Shown here piece by piece: positions 18,346-25,386 of a DNA stretch of 64,000 bases (its first letter is position 1; every line of letters starts with the position of its first letter). The stretch covers positions 1 to 64,000 of the forward strand of contig NZ_FZNZ01000018.1 of the NCBI RefSeq assembly GCF_900187995.1, given 5' to 3'. Origin of the DNA: Prevotella jejuni (GTDB taxonomy: Bacteria > Bacteroidota > Bacteroidia > Bacteroidales > Bacteroidaceae). Both the position numbers and the translations under genes were made by a program. The notes beneath the pieces are model-generated. The model did no database searches. It had not been told where the DNA came from and saw only the letters and a list, made by a program, of their open reading frames with translations.

Positions 18346-19641
18346 ATGAAAAAACAGCTTATTTTGCTTTGTGCGTTGGCCTTCTCCGCATCGCTACACG
18401 TCACAGCACAATCGTTTAAGAAGCAGGTTAGTGCTCATCCAGAGCTTTCTGCCAACAATTACCTTGCTTATCCGACTCCTTCTGGTAAGCTGACACCTGC
18501 TCCGTCAGGCTATCTTCCGGTCTATCTCTCCCACTACGGCCGCCATGGCTCACGTTATCTCATCCATGCGCAGCAATATCTCCGACCAATAGAGACGCTC
18601 GAGCGGGCTGATTCAGCAGGCGTTCTGACCAATGAAGGGAAAGATGTATTGAAGAAGTTACACCTCATGTATGCTGAATCCTACAAGCGATGGGGCGAGC
18701 TAACACCGTTGGGAGCACAGCAGCATCAGCAGATTGCGAGAAGAATGTATCGTCGTTTCCCATCCGTTTTCCGTGATTCTGTGTGGGTAGATACCAAGTC
18801 TACGGATGTTATCCGCTGTATTCTGTCCATGGAAAACGAACTGCAAGAGCTGATTCGACATAATCCTCGCTTACGTATTAGGCATGATGCGAGTGCACAT
18901 GACATGTATTTCATGAATCAATCAGACAAGAAACTGTCTCATCAAAGGGATAGTAGTGCTGTAAAGAACACGATTGACGAGTGGGGCAAACGCAATATCG
19001 ACACCAAGCCTTTGATGGCTCGCCTCTTTAACGATAAGGAATACGTGGCCAAGAAGGTAGATGCAGGACAACTCGCCTTCGACCTCTTCAGTCTGGCAAG
19101 TATTGTTCAGAACTCAGAGATACGCCATTCGATCTCATTGTACAATCTCTTTACGTCGGATGAGTTATATCGTCTATGGGAGCGAAGCAATGCTTGGTGG
19201 TATCTACGCTATGCCAGTGCACCACAAAGTGGAGGTAAGCAACCGTTCTCACAGCGCAATCTCTTGCGTAAGATTATCACCGATGCCGACTCATGTCTGG
19301 CCCTACCTCACCCAGGTGCAACCCTTCGTTTCGGTCATGACACGATGGTTATGCCATTGACTTGTCTACTTAATCTTAATAACAACGACATTAGCGTATC
19401 GGATATAGATAGTCTCAACCTAAAAGGTTGGAGCTCTACTCGCATTGTCCCTATGGCTGCTAACATCCAGTTCGTGTTCTATAAGAACCCAAAGAAGCCT
19501 AATGCCGATGTCCTCGTGAAGGTTTTACTCAATGAGGAAGAGGCTACGCTGCCCCTTCCAAAGACCTCTACACCTTATTACTATCGATGGAGTGACTTTA
19601 AGAAATACTATCTTGCAAAGCTAAACAGCTATCATGAATAA
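18346..19641 (+). CDS. exported histidine acid phosphatase (phytase/MINPP-like)
   Basis: A signal peptide of about 22 residues ends in VTAQS. The branch-2 histidine phosphatase motif RHGSRY is at residues 66-71, where the histidine would take the phosphate. The proton-donor region is seen as LRFGHDTMVMPL near residue 328. At 431 residues it is close to bacterial multiple inositol-polyphosphate phosphatases of Bacteroidota, so phytate or another phosphomonoester outside the cytoplasm is the likely substrate (inference). It is monocistronic: its own promoter lies before it and a strong terminator follows at 19663. Confidence 0.87.
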   Translation: MKKQLILLCALAFSASLHVTAQSFKKQVSAHPELSANNYLAYPTPSGKLTPAPSGYLPVYLSHYGRHGSRYLIHAQQYLRPIETLERADSAGVLTNEGKDVLKKLHLMYAESYKRWGELTPLGAQQHQQIARRMYRRFPSVFRDSVWVDTKSTDVIRCILSMENELQELIRHNPRLRIRHDASAHDMYFMNQSDKKLSHQRDSSAVKNTIDEWGKRNIDTKPLMARLFNDKEYVAKKVDAGQLAFDLFSLASIVQNSEIRHSISLYNLFTSDELYRLWERSNAWWYLRYASAPQSGGKQPFSQRNLLRKIITDADSCLALPHPGATLRFGHDTMVMPLTCLLNLNNNDISVSDIDSLNLKGWSSTRIVPMAANIQFVFYKNPKKPNADVLVKVLLNEEEATLPLPKTSTPYYYRWSDFKKYYLAKLNSYHE

Positions 19642-19662
19642 AGGGCTACACGCTCTTCTACC

Positions 19663-19704
19663 TAACAGCTGGTGGTGGGTACTTCCCGTCACCAGCTGTT
19701 TTCT
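19663..19704 (+). terminator. terminator of the phosphatase gene
   Basis: AACAGCTGGTG pairs perfectly with CACCAGCTGTT, followed by TTCTT. Confidence 0.8.
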
Positions 19705-19747
19705 TCCCCTACTCCATTCCTTTTTACTCTTCAACGCCCTGACCGTT

Positions 19748-19989
19748 TGTCAATAATTTTCGCCCTTCTTAAATCCAACACATGCCCCTCATGGGTTAAG
19801 AAGACGCCCTTCTACAGTCAAGAACATGCCCTTCTTGCACATTGAAGAGGCCCTTCTTGATGCAAGAAAGGCCTCTTCTTTAACACTAAACATAACCTCT
19901 TGATTTATTGAATGTTATAGACTCGATTATAGAAGATATCATACCCCTATCTTGAGAGTATTCAGTTAGATAAAACGTAACGATTTTTC
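19748..19989 (+). repeat. 242-bp dispersed element, copy 1 of 3
   Basis: It aligns without gaps to 43651-43892 and to the minus strand of 55877-56118. The left end is TGTCAATAATTTTC and the right end ACGATTTTTC. The centre holds four palindromic units of about 20-24 bases. The last two form a hairpin: GAAGAGGCCCTTCTTG, loop ATG, CAAGAAAGGCCTCTTC, with one mismatch in 16 pairs. Confidence 0.75.
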
Positions 19990-20147
19990 ATAATCTTACT
20001 AAGCCTACTGAAAAGAGAAGAAACTGCTACCCATGAAAGTGTTTAGAAATTTAGTTAACCCTAAAAAAATACTTGAAACAACCACTCGATACGTTGGATA
20101 GACTAAAGAAAAACCTTAGAAAAATACAAGTACATGACCATTAAGTT

Positions 20148-20165
20148 TATACCCAATGGGGTATA
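20148..20165. promoter_or_regulatory. hipBST operator-like palindrome O1
   Basis: TATACCC-AATG-GGGTATA is a perfect palindrome of 18 bases. Its length and TAT..CC / GG..ATA ends resemble the E. coli HipB operator (TATCC-N8-GGATA). Confidence 0.7.
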
Positions 20166-20188
20166 ATTGCGTTAAATAAGTATAAGAT

Positions 20189-20206
20189 TATACCCGTTAG
20201 GGATGT
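20189..20206. promoter_or_regulatory. hipBST operator-like site O2
   Basis: TATACCC-GTTA-GGGATGT keeps the whole left arm and the GGG of the right arm of O1. Its centre lies 41 bases downstream of that of O1, roughly four helical turns. Confidence 0.5.
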
Positions 20207-20233
20207 TCTATGCTCTTTTTCATATTTTTTTCG

Positions 20234-20241
20234 TATATTTG
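20234..20241 (+). promoter_or_regulatory. -7 box for hipBST
   Basis: TATATTTG matches TAnnTTTG and runs straight into operator O3, giving a leader of fewer than 20 bases. Confidence 0.65.
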
Positions 20242-20257
20242 TACCCGATAAGGTATA
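20240..20257. promoter_or_regulatory. hipBST operator-like site O3
   Basis: TGTACCC-GATA-AGGTATA is a one-mismatch-per-arm version of O1. It covers the expected transcription start, so occupancy by HipB should block initiation. Confidence 0.6.
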
Positions 20258-20263
20258 ATCAAA

Positions 20264-20500
20264 ATGGAGAATAATCAATTATCAACCACACTAAAGCAGC
20301 TGCGCAAAGAGTATCATCTTACGCAAGAGGATATGGCTTTCAAGGCTGGAGTAGGTCTACGCTTTGTCCGCGAAATGGAGCAAGGAAAAGCTACATTACG
20401 TATGGACAAGGTGAATCAAGTGCTTCTACTGTTCAACCTACAATTAGCCCCTGTACCCATTCCAAGGGAAGAACCACCATTATTATATTCATCGAAATGA
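20264..20500 (+). CDS. hipB: HipB-like antitoxin / repressor
   Basis: This 78-residue protein has a Cro/C1-type helix-turn-helix: LKQLRKEYHLTQEDMAFKAG then VGLRFVREMEQGKATLR. It is expected to repress its own operon through the palindromes at 20148, 20189 and 20240 and to help hold the kinase inactive. The stop overlaps the next start by four bases (ATGA), so the three genes are translationally coupled. A short proline-rich tail (VPIPREEPP) follows the DNA-binding domain. Confidence 0.88.
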   Translation: MENNQLSTTLKQLRKEYHLTQEDMAFKAGVGLRFVREMEQGKATLRMDKVNQVLLLFNLQLAPVPIPREEPPLLYSSK

Positions 20501-20832
20501 GACAAGGACAGGTATTTGTTAAGAATCAATTGGCGGGTATCATAACGGAAGATGAGACTGGTTACGGCTTCACTTACGCACAAGCATACTTAGATAGTGA
20601 CCATCCCACACCTGTTAGCCTTACCTTGCCATTAAGCAAGAAGGACTATCACAGCAATGTTCTATTTTCCTTCTTTGATGGTCTCATACCCGAAGGCTGG
20701 ATGCTGAACATTGCTGAACGGAACTGGAAAATCAATCGACATGACCGCATGGGATTACTACTCTCATGCTGTCGTGATTGTATAGGTGATATTAGTATTG
20801 TCCCCATTGAACAAAAAGAAACGGAAAGATGA
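20497..20832 (+). CDS. hipS: HipS-like protein (HipA N-subdomain 1)
   Basis: The 111 residues correspond to the N-terminal subdomain of full-length HipA: an opening beta-sheet (VFVKNQLAGIITEDETGYGF), then SLTLPLSKKDY and the hallmark FFDGLIPEGW, ending in a GDISIVP strand. In the HipBST systems described from E. coli O127:H6 this separate piece is the antitoxin proper, while HipB augments it. It overlaps both neighbours by four bases. The split is clean with intact ends, so it is not a frameshifted hipA. Confidence 0.85.
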   Translation: MRQGQVFVKNQLAGIITEDETGYGFTYAQAYLDSDHPTPVSLTLPLSKKDYHSNVLFSFFDGLIPEGWMLNIAERNWKINRHDRMGLLLSCCRDCIGDISIVPIEQKETER

Positions 20833-21776
20833 AACGATGTTTGTGCTGTTATAGACCCTTGCATGCAGGAGAAATAGACTATCACCCACAATGTGCAAAG
20901 AAGATATTTGGCTCTCCCACAGCGCCAGTATTACCATATACACGTAAGGACATCAACGACTTAGCGCAGGTAATCGTTGCTAATAGCACCACTGTGACAG
21001 GTGTACAATCAAAGTTATCAATAGACCTTCAACAGGATAATACAGGTGGGCCTCAACGCTTAACAACAGTGGGCTTGATGGGGCGCTATATCCTTAAACC
21101 ACAAACAGAACGTTTTGAACGACTGCCCGAAATAGAAGACCTCTCTATGCACTTGGCTGAGATTGCAAAAATACCGACCGTCCCTCATGCGCTCATTCGC
21201 TTTGTTGATGGCGAATTGAATTACATCACACGGCGAATAGATAGGACAGACGATGGGCAGAAACTACCTATGGAAGACATGTGTCAATTGAGCGGTAAGC
21301 TCACAGAACAGAAATATCAAGGTAGCTATGAGTTGATTGCAAAAATCATAGAACAGTATTCAAGTTTACCGCAATTGGATAAGATAAACTATTGGCAACA
21401 GGTCGTCTTCTCATGGATTATTGGTAATGCTGATATGCACTTAAAGAACTTCTCCTTGTATAGTCCACGCACAGATCATTACGTTCTCAGCCCTACATAC
21501 GACCAAGTGTCTACTAAGATTGTTATGCCAGAAGACACGGAAGAAATGGCATTAAGCCTCAACGGATTCAAAAAGAAACTACTTGTTTATGACTTTAGAG
21601 AGGCGATGTATTCCACAGACATTACTAAGGTAGTGACAAATAGGATACTGTCTGACTTCTCAAAGTTTAGAGATAAGTGGTTTACTTGTATAGATTCTTC
21701 ATTCATAAGTGACGATCAGAAACAGAGCTATAAAGCTCTTATCGATAGTCGATTAGATGTATTAGCATGGGAATAA
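20829..21776 (+). CDS. hipT: HipT-like serine/threonine kinase toxin
   Basis: This 315-residue HipA-type kinase lacks the N-subdomain. It starts with a possible zinc knuckle (Cys4, Cys7, His19, Cys22). The glycine-rich loop is TTVTGVQSKLSI, where Thr55 and Thr57 occupy the place of the autophosphorylated Ser-X-Ser of E. coli HipT. Next come YILKPQ (ATP lysine), MEDMCQLSGK, the catalytic WIIGNADMHLKNFSL and the metal-binding LSPTYDQVST. Known HipA/HipT targets are aminoacyl-tRNA synthetases (GltX, TrpS). The target here is unknown. A family-b repeat follows at 21872. Confidence 0.88.
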   Translation: MKRCLCCYRPLHAGEIDYHPQCAKKIFGSPTAPVLPYTRKDINDLAQVIVANSTTVTGVQSKLSIDLQQDNTGGPQRLTTVGLMGRYILKPQTERFERLPEIEDLSMHLAEIAKIPTVPHALIRFVDGELNYITRRIDRTDDGQKLPMEDMCQLSGKLTEQKYQGSYELIAKIIEQYSSLPQLDKINYWQQVVFSWIIGNADMHLKNFSLYSPRTDHYVLSPTYDQVSTKIVMPEDTEEMALSLNGFKKKLLVYDFREAMYSTDITKVVTNRILSDFSKFRDKWFTCIDSSFISDDQKQSYKALIDSRLDVLAWE

Positions 21777-21871
21777 CTGCTCCTTTGTACATAAAGTAGA
21801 AATATTCACAAAGCTTTTGAAATAGCTACTGACACAATCTGGACACACTATAAGAAAAGAGGAAATCATTA

Positions 21872-21956
21872 TTTGCTGTCATTCCTATCATTGCTTTTGC
21901 ATTAAAAAAGTATTGTGCACCAACGAGTTAACGCAAATGTTAAAAATGACAGCAAA
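21872..21956 (+). repeat. 85-bp dispersed element, copy 3 of 4
   Basis: It runs from TTTGCTGTCATT to AATGACAGCAAA, a perfect 12-bp terminal inverted repeat. It lies between hipT and the convergent membrane-protein gene. Confidence 0.75.
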
Positions 21957-22017
21957 TAAAAACAAAACTAAATCAGGGATTTATCATGTCTTATAGAGAG
22001 TTTTTATTTTAGGTAAA

Positions 22018-23043
22018 TCACTTTGCTTTGTCCACAACTTTCAATAGGTCGCGCCCCCGTACATGCTTATTTGCAAATAGACGAATGATATTCTGGAAAG
22101 GAACTGGCATCTGTGCAAAGTCACTATTATCACAGTCAAAGACAGAACGCCTATTTACCTCAAGCCATACACATACATCTCCTTGTCCATAATGTTCAAC
22201 GTCTCCATCATAATTTATAGATGCCTCTGGATGCTGATGGATGAAAGCAACAATACTATCATTCGTCTCCGGAGACAACTTAAAACTTATTTTATTCTTA
22301 AAATCAATCCCATCGTCGTCTATACTCATTATCCGTGTCCGTGTGTTATATTCGAACTCATAGTTTGGAAGAGAGCTTCCGTAACAGAGTAAATGACAAT
22401 CAAGAATATAGTTTCGTTCCTTCATCAGATAAGACTTACGTAGGTTTAGAATTTCCTTCTGATGCCGCTTATATAATAAGGAGTCGGTAACAAAAAGGCT
22501 ATAAGCCTTCATTCCTCGATCTTCATCAAGCTTATTATCCGACCATGCAATCAGTACTCCCCACTGATCATAGAACTTCCATTGTGCAGAATCAGGGATT
22601 AGTGGTGAATCTCTGAGGCGTCCTTTAGACCTTACTTTATTTACTATTCCTCCCCTATCACATACGAAGAAGGAGCCAACGGAGGCATAACCATCTGTGA
22701 TAATATGGTTCTTATCCTCATACCACACAGTTTTTGGAGCTTCAATAGTGAACAAAAGCAGACCGATAAACCAAACCACAAACACAATCCCACTAATGAG
22801 GATTATCGCTAAGACACCTAATATCTCATTATAGTTAAAGGTCTTCTTGATGACTCTCACTATAGGATAAAGCCATATAGGAAGGGTGCAGAGCATGCCA
22901 TAATACAATATGCTGTCTAAGACAACATTGAGCTGCAAGTCATCAGACAGGCACATGTGCAATATCCACCAACTGAAGCACAGTAGAATGTGAAGTAAGA
23001 AGATGGAATATACAATCCGCTTAGTTGTCATAACAATCAGCAT
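22018..23043 (-). CDS. membrane protein of unknown function
   Basis: The 341 residues start with three hydrophobic segments (about residues 10-30, 40-60 and 75-100), followed by a soluble domain of over 200 residues. The soluble part is rich in acidic and aromatic residues and contains no motif I know. It begins 26 bases downstream of queF on the same strand, so it may be co-transcribed, though a role in queuosine metabolism is not indicated by the sequence. Confidence 0.6.
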   Translation of the reverse strand: MLIVMTTKRIVYSIFLLHILLCFSWWILHMCLSDDLQLNVVLDSILYYGMLCTLPIWLYPIVRVIKKTFNYNEILGVLAIILISGIVFVVWFIGLLLFTIEAPKTVWYEDKNHIITDGYASVGSFFVCDRGGIVNKVRSKGRLRDSPLIPDSAQWKFYDQWGVLIAWSDNKLDEDRGMKAYSLFVTDSLLYKRHQKEILNLRKSYLMKERNYILDCHLLCYGSSLPNYEFEYNTRTRIMSIDDDGIDFKNKISFKLSPETNDSIVAFIHQHPEASINYDGDVEHYGQGDVCVWLEVNRRSVFDCDNSDFAQMPVPFQNIIRLFANKHVRGRDLLKVVDKAK

Positions 23044-23069
23044 TTGTTACGAACAAGGAATATACTCCC

Positions 23070-23525
23070 TTATTCGTGCGTGATGAACCGTTGTTCGGCT
23101 AACTGCTCATACTTCGTACCCTTACGACCATAGTTAGCGTATGGATAGATGCTGATACCCCCACGAGGAGTGAAGATTCCTGTCACCTCGATGTACTTAG
23201 GATCCATCAACTTGATGAGGTCCTTCATAATAGTATTCACACAGTCTTCATGGAAATCACCATGATTACGGAAGCTAAAAAGATAGAGTTTAAGACTCTT
23301 ACTCTCAACCATTCGCTCGTCAGGGACGTATGAGATACGTATCTCAGCAAAGTCGGGTTGTCCCGTAATAGGGCACAGACTCGTGAACTCAGGACAGTTG
23401 AAACGCACCCAATAGTCATTCTCTGGATGCTTGTTCATAAACGTCTCCAACACCTCTGGCGCATAATCCATTCTGTATTGGGTTGCAGAACCTAACGACT
23501 GCAAGCCCTCTTCGTTTCTTTCCAT
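23070..23525 (-). CDS. queF: NADPH-dependent preQ0 reductase
   Basis: QueF reduces 7-cyano-7-deazaguanine (preQ0) to preQ1 in queuosine biosynthesis. The 151 residues are of the short, YkvM-type form. The catalytic cysteine lies in [14 protein letters not shown], the family motif ESKSLKLYL follows, then the Asp/His block [13 protein letters not shown] and the TPRGG turn. It has its own -7 box at 23549, separate from yhhQ. queC, often next to queF in Bacteroidota, is absent here. Confidence 0.95.
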   Translation of the reverse strand: MERNEEGLQSLGSATQYRMDYAPEVLETFMNKHPENDYWVRFNCPEFTSLCPITGQPDFAEIRISYVPDERMVESKSLKLYLFSFRNHGDFHEDCVNTIMKDLIKLMDPKYIEVTGIFTPRGGISIYPYANYGRKGTKYEQLAEQRFITHE

Positions 23526-23548
23526 AATCGTTTATATTGTTTTACTTG

Positions 23549-23556
23549 CAAAGGTA
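23549..23556 (-). promoter_or_regulatory. -7 box for queF
   Basis: The minus strand reads TACCTTTG 23 bases before the queF ATG. Confidence 0.6.
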
Positions 23557-23611
23557 ATACATTGTTAGTAAACTACAAACACCTTCACAAGATATTACCA
23601 AAGAAGCAGAC

Positions 23612-23788
23612 CTACCTCTCCTTTTGTTGTCTCCGATATTCAAGAGGACTGCAACCCAGCCGATTGCGCACGTACTTCCCAAAGAAGCTTGTGTTAGGGA
23701 AGCCTAATAAGTTACTAATCTCCTTCACACTCATATCCGTTGTGCGTAGGTAGTTGCTGATAGCAGGTCGACTAAAAAGCCTACAAAG
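23612..23788 (-). pseudogene. C-terminal remnant of an AraC-family regulator
   Basis: About 55 residues match the second helix-turn-helix of AraC-type regulators: ISNYLRTTDMSVKEISNLLG, then FPNTSFFGKYVRNRLGCSPL and EYRRQ. Upstream the frame loses similarity, and neither the first helix-turn-helix nor a sensor domain is present in any frame. It is a decayed fragment lying between queF and yhhQ. Confidence 0.75.
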
Positions 23789-24190
23789 AACCTTGCACTT
23801 GAAATTCAACAAGCTTACGACCATTAGAACTAACGCCTGTTAGAGCAGTTTCTGACGTACAGGACTACTCTCACACATTGACATCTTATATGAAAGTCGG
23901 TAATGTAGAACTAAAAGTAATCGTCTTATCAACTTTAAGAAAGTAAGTAAACAATGAGAAAAGACATACTATTATTTCACTCGCTCATAATGAGTCTCAC
24001 CGCAAACACGCAACAGAAATTCACTTTTTAGTAGGTTAAAGAGTGTACTATGATACATACTATCTGTATTTGAACTACTAACAACACTATTTTCCAAGCT
24101 TCAAAATGACTTTTAAGCTAATGAACTACGAAAAAAGGGGATGTGTCTTCTCATTGACACATCCCCTTTCTTTCGCCTATCCACTTATGT
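23789..24190. other. gap between AraC remnant and yhhQ
   Basis: Apart from the yhhQ terminator at 24134-24169 I see no feature. It may be further decayed sequence of the regulator. Confidence 0.35.
24130..24173 (-). terminator. yhhQ terminator
   Basis: AAAGGGGATGTGTC pairs perfectly with GACACATCCCCTTT, with a T-run on the minus strand. It closes the transcript that ends at 24191. Confidence 0.85.
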
Positions 24191-24883
24191 TTATTGCAAA
24201 GAGAAAATCTTCCAGATGCTATAATTCACACCGTTGTCATAAACATCTTCGCCTTCATGTTGCTTTAACTTCTTTACTACACGGATAGTGATAGGCAAGG
24301 CTATTACCTCATAAAGCGTCTTTAACACTACCTGCCAAAGCATTAGTTTTGGCAATTCAGGGGTAGGAACTACGCCACCCAACGCCAAAGGGAAAAAGAT
24401 GAGAGAGTCAAGGCTCTCACCTGCAATGGTACTCAAGATGGCACGCCATGAGAAATGACGACCTCCATCACGTAGTTTCATCTTACTCATTACGTAGGCA
24501 TTAGCGAATGACCCTACGATGAAAGCTACGAAAGAGGCTGCTGCCACACGTGGAGCAAGGCCAAAGATAGCATGGAAGCCAGCTTCATTTGTCCAATAAG
24601 GTGCACCCGGTATCCAGTCGCATAATGCTCCCATCGCCACGAAAAAGAAGTTCATTGCAAAGCCCGTCCATATCAACAGACGTGCTTTTTGGAATCCCCA
24701 TACCTCACAAACACAGTCGTTGATGATGTAAGAGATGGGGAAAACGATGAGTCCACCCGTCAATGAGATACCTAATACAGAGATTTGCTTTGTCTCGAGC
24801 GTGTTTGCTGCAATAAGGCAAACGCAGAAGAGGATGCTGAAAAGCATAAACAGCACACTCACTTGTTGTTTACTTTTTGTCAT
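24191..24883 (-). CDS. yhhQ: queuosine-precursor transporter (YhhQ/VUT family)
   Basis: This 230-residue integral membrane protein has about six hydrophobic segments and the family blocks VFPISYIINDCVCEVWGF and FANAYVMSKMKLRDGGRHF, then STIAGESLDSLIFF. Members take up preQ0, preQ1 or queuine. It pairs functionally with queF nearby and is preceded by a class-I preQ1 riboswitch candidate that covers the ribosome-binding region, so uptake would be turned down when preQ1 is plentiful. Confidence 0.93.
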   Translation of the reverse strand: MTKSKQQVSVLFMLFSILFCVCLIAANTLETKQISVLGISLTGGLIVFPISYIINDCVCEVWGFQKARLLIWTGFAMNFFFVAMGALCDWIPGAPYWTNEAGFHAIFGLAPRVAAASFVAFIVGSFANAYVMSKMKLRDGGRHFSWRAILSTIAGESLDSLIFFPLALGGVVPTPELPKLMLWQVVLKTLYEVIALPITIRVVKKLKQHEGEDVYDNGVNYSIWKIFSLQ

Positions 24884-24886
24884 TGT

Positions 24887-24921
24887 CTTGTTTTGTTAAA
24901 GGGGGTTGAGCAAGTACCCCT
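24887..24921 (-). promoter_or_regulatory. class-I preQ1 riboswitch candidate
   Basis: On the minus strand stem P1 is AGGGG / CCCCU around a 12-base loop UACUUGCUCAAC. CUUG in that loop pairs with CAAG at the 3' end (pseudoknot P2), with the A-rich linker UUAACAAAA between. The tail UUAACAAAACAAG is, as I recall it, the same as in the Thermoanaerobacter tengcongensis aptamer, and the loop keeps the pattern U-N-C-U-N-G-C-U. The pseudoknot ends three bases before the ATG, so folding should hide the start region. Confidence 0.82.
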
Positions 24922-24938
24922 ATTCAATTAAGTGGCTG

Positions 24939-24946
24939 CAAAGGTA
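24939..24946 (-). promoter_or_regulatory. -7 box for yhhQ
   Basis: TACCTTTG on the minus strand lies about 18 bases before the riboswitch stem. Confidence 0.6.
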
Positions 24947-24986
24947 CACATTAATATTGAAATAACTCTAAATAATACAAGAAAAG

Positions 24987-25064
24987 AGAGAGTGTGCTAA
25001 GTTATTGTTCTATCAGAACAGACGCTCTAAGCATCTGTAAGACCAATATCTTAACACACTCTCT
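24987..25064 (-). terminator. long inverted repeat after the small-protein gene
   Basis: AGAGAGTGTGCTAAG and CTTAACACACTCTCT pair at 14 of 15 positions around a 48-base loop. It lies downstream of the minus-strand operon ending at 25156, so it is probably its terminator. Confidence 0.6.
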
Positions 25065-25155
25065 ATCATGTATTATAGCCCTAATCGTGGCAATATAGGC
25101 AATATAAGTCTAAATGTAGCAAATTACTATATTACCCTTTTTACACCATCGGAGC

Positions 25156-25368
25156 TTAATCCTCCCAAGGAGTGAACTCAATTTCGCCCCATTCACTTTC
25201 CTTAGCTTCGAAACCACCTACGCCATCAGTGGCTCCACTATCACCTGGTTGTGAGTTCGAGGACTCTACAGGAACACCGCTCTGGTTACCGAAATGGCCA
25301 TCAAGGATATCACCATTTACATTCAAAACCACCACCTCACATTGAGGGGTTAAATATATCTTCTTCAT
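25156..25368 (-). CDS. small MKKxYxxPxxxV-type protein
   Basis: The 70 residues start MKKIYLTPQCEVVVLNVNGD and continue as a Gly/Ser/Asp/Glu-rich tail ending in an acidic Glu-Phe-Thr-Pro-Trp-Glu-Asp. Short proteins with this N-terminal pattern (Tyr, Pro, then a Val-rich strand) recur in Prevotella and Bacteroides, often next to exported proteins, and have no assigned function. The gene lies 18 bases after the stop of the secreted protein and shares its promoter. The build, a conserved head and a variable Gly-rich tail, resembles precursor peptides, but no modifying enzyme is adjacent. Confidence 0.65.
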   Translation of the reverse strand: MKKIYLTPQCEVVVLNVNGDILDGHFGNQSGVPVESSNSQPGDSGATDGVGGFEAKESEWGEIEFTPWED

Positions 25369-25386
25369 GACTTTATCCTCCTTTGA

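Larger units (their letters stand above)
19642..20263. other. gap with terminator, 242-bp element and hip operators
   Basis: In order: the phosphatase terminator (19663-19704), the 242-bp family element (19748-19989), then A/T-rich DNA ending in the hipBST operators and promoter. Confidence 0.6.

Noticed and set aside
19790..19890. CRISPR-like array of about 22-24 base units (also at 43700 and 56000)
   Set aside because: Units are palindromic and adjacent with no distinct spacers, only four units are present, and no cas genes lie in the window.
20497..21776. Single hipA gene broken by a frameshift
   Set aside because: Both parts have complete domain ends, and the four-base ATGA overlap occurs at both junctions of the operon, as expected for a natural three-gene design.
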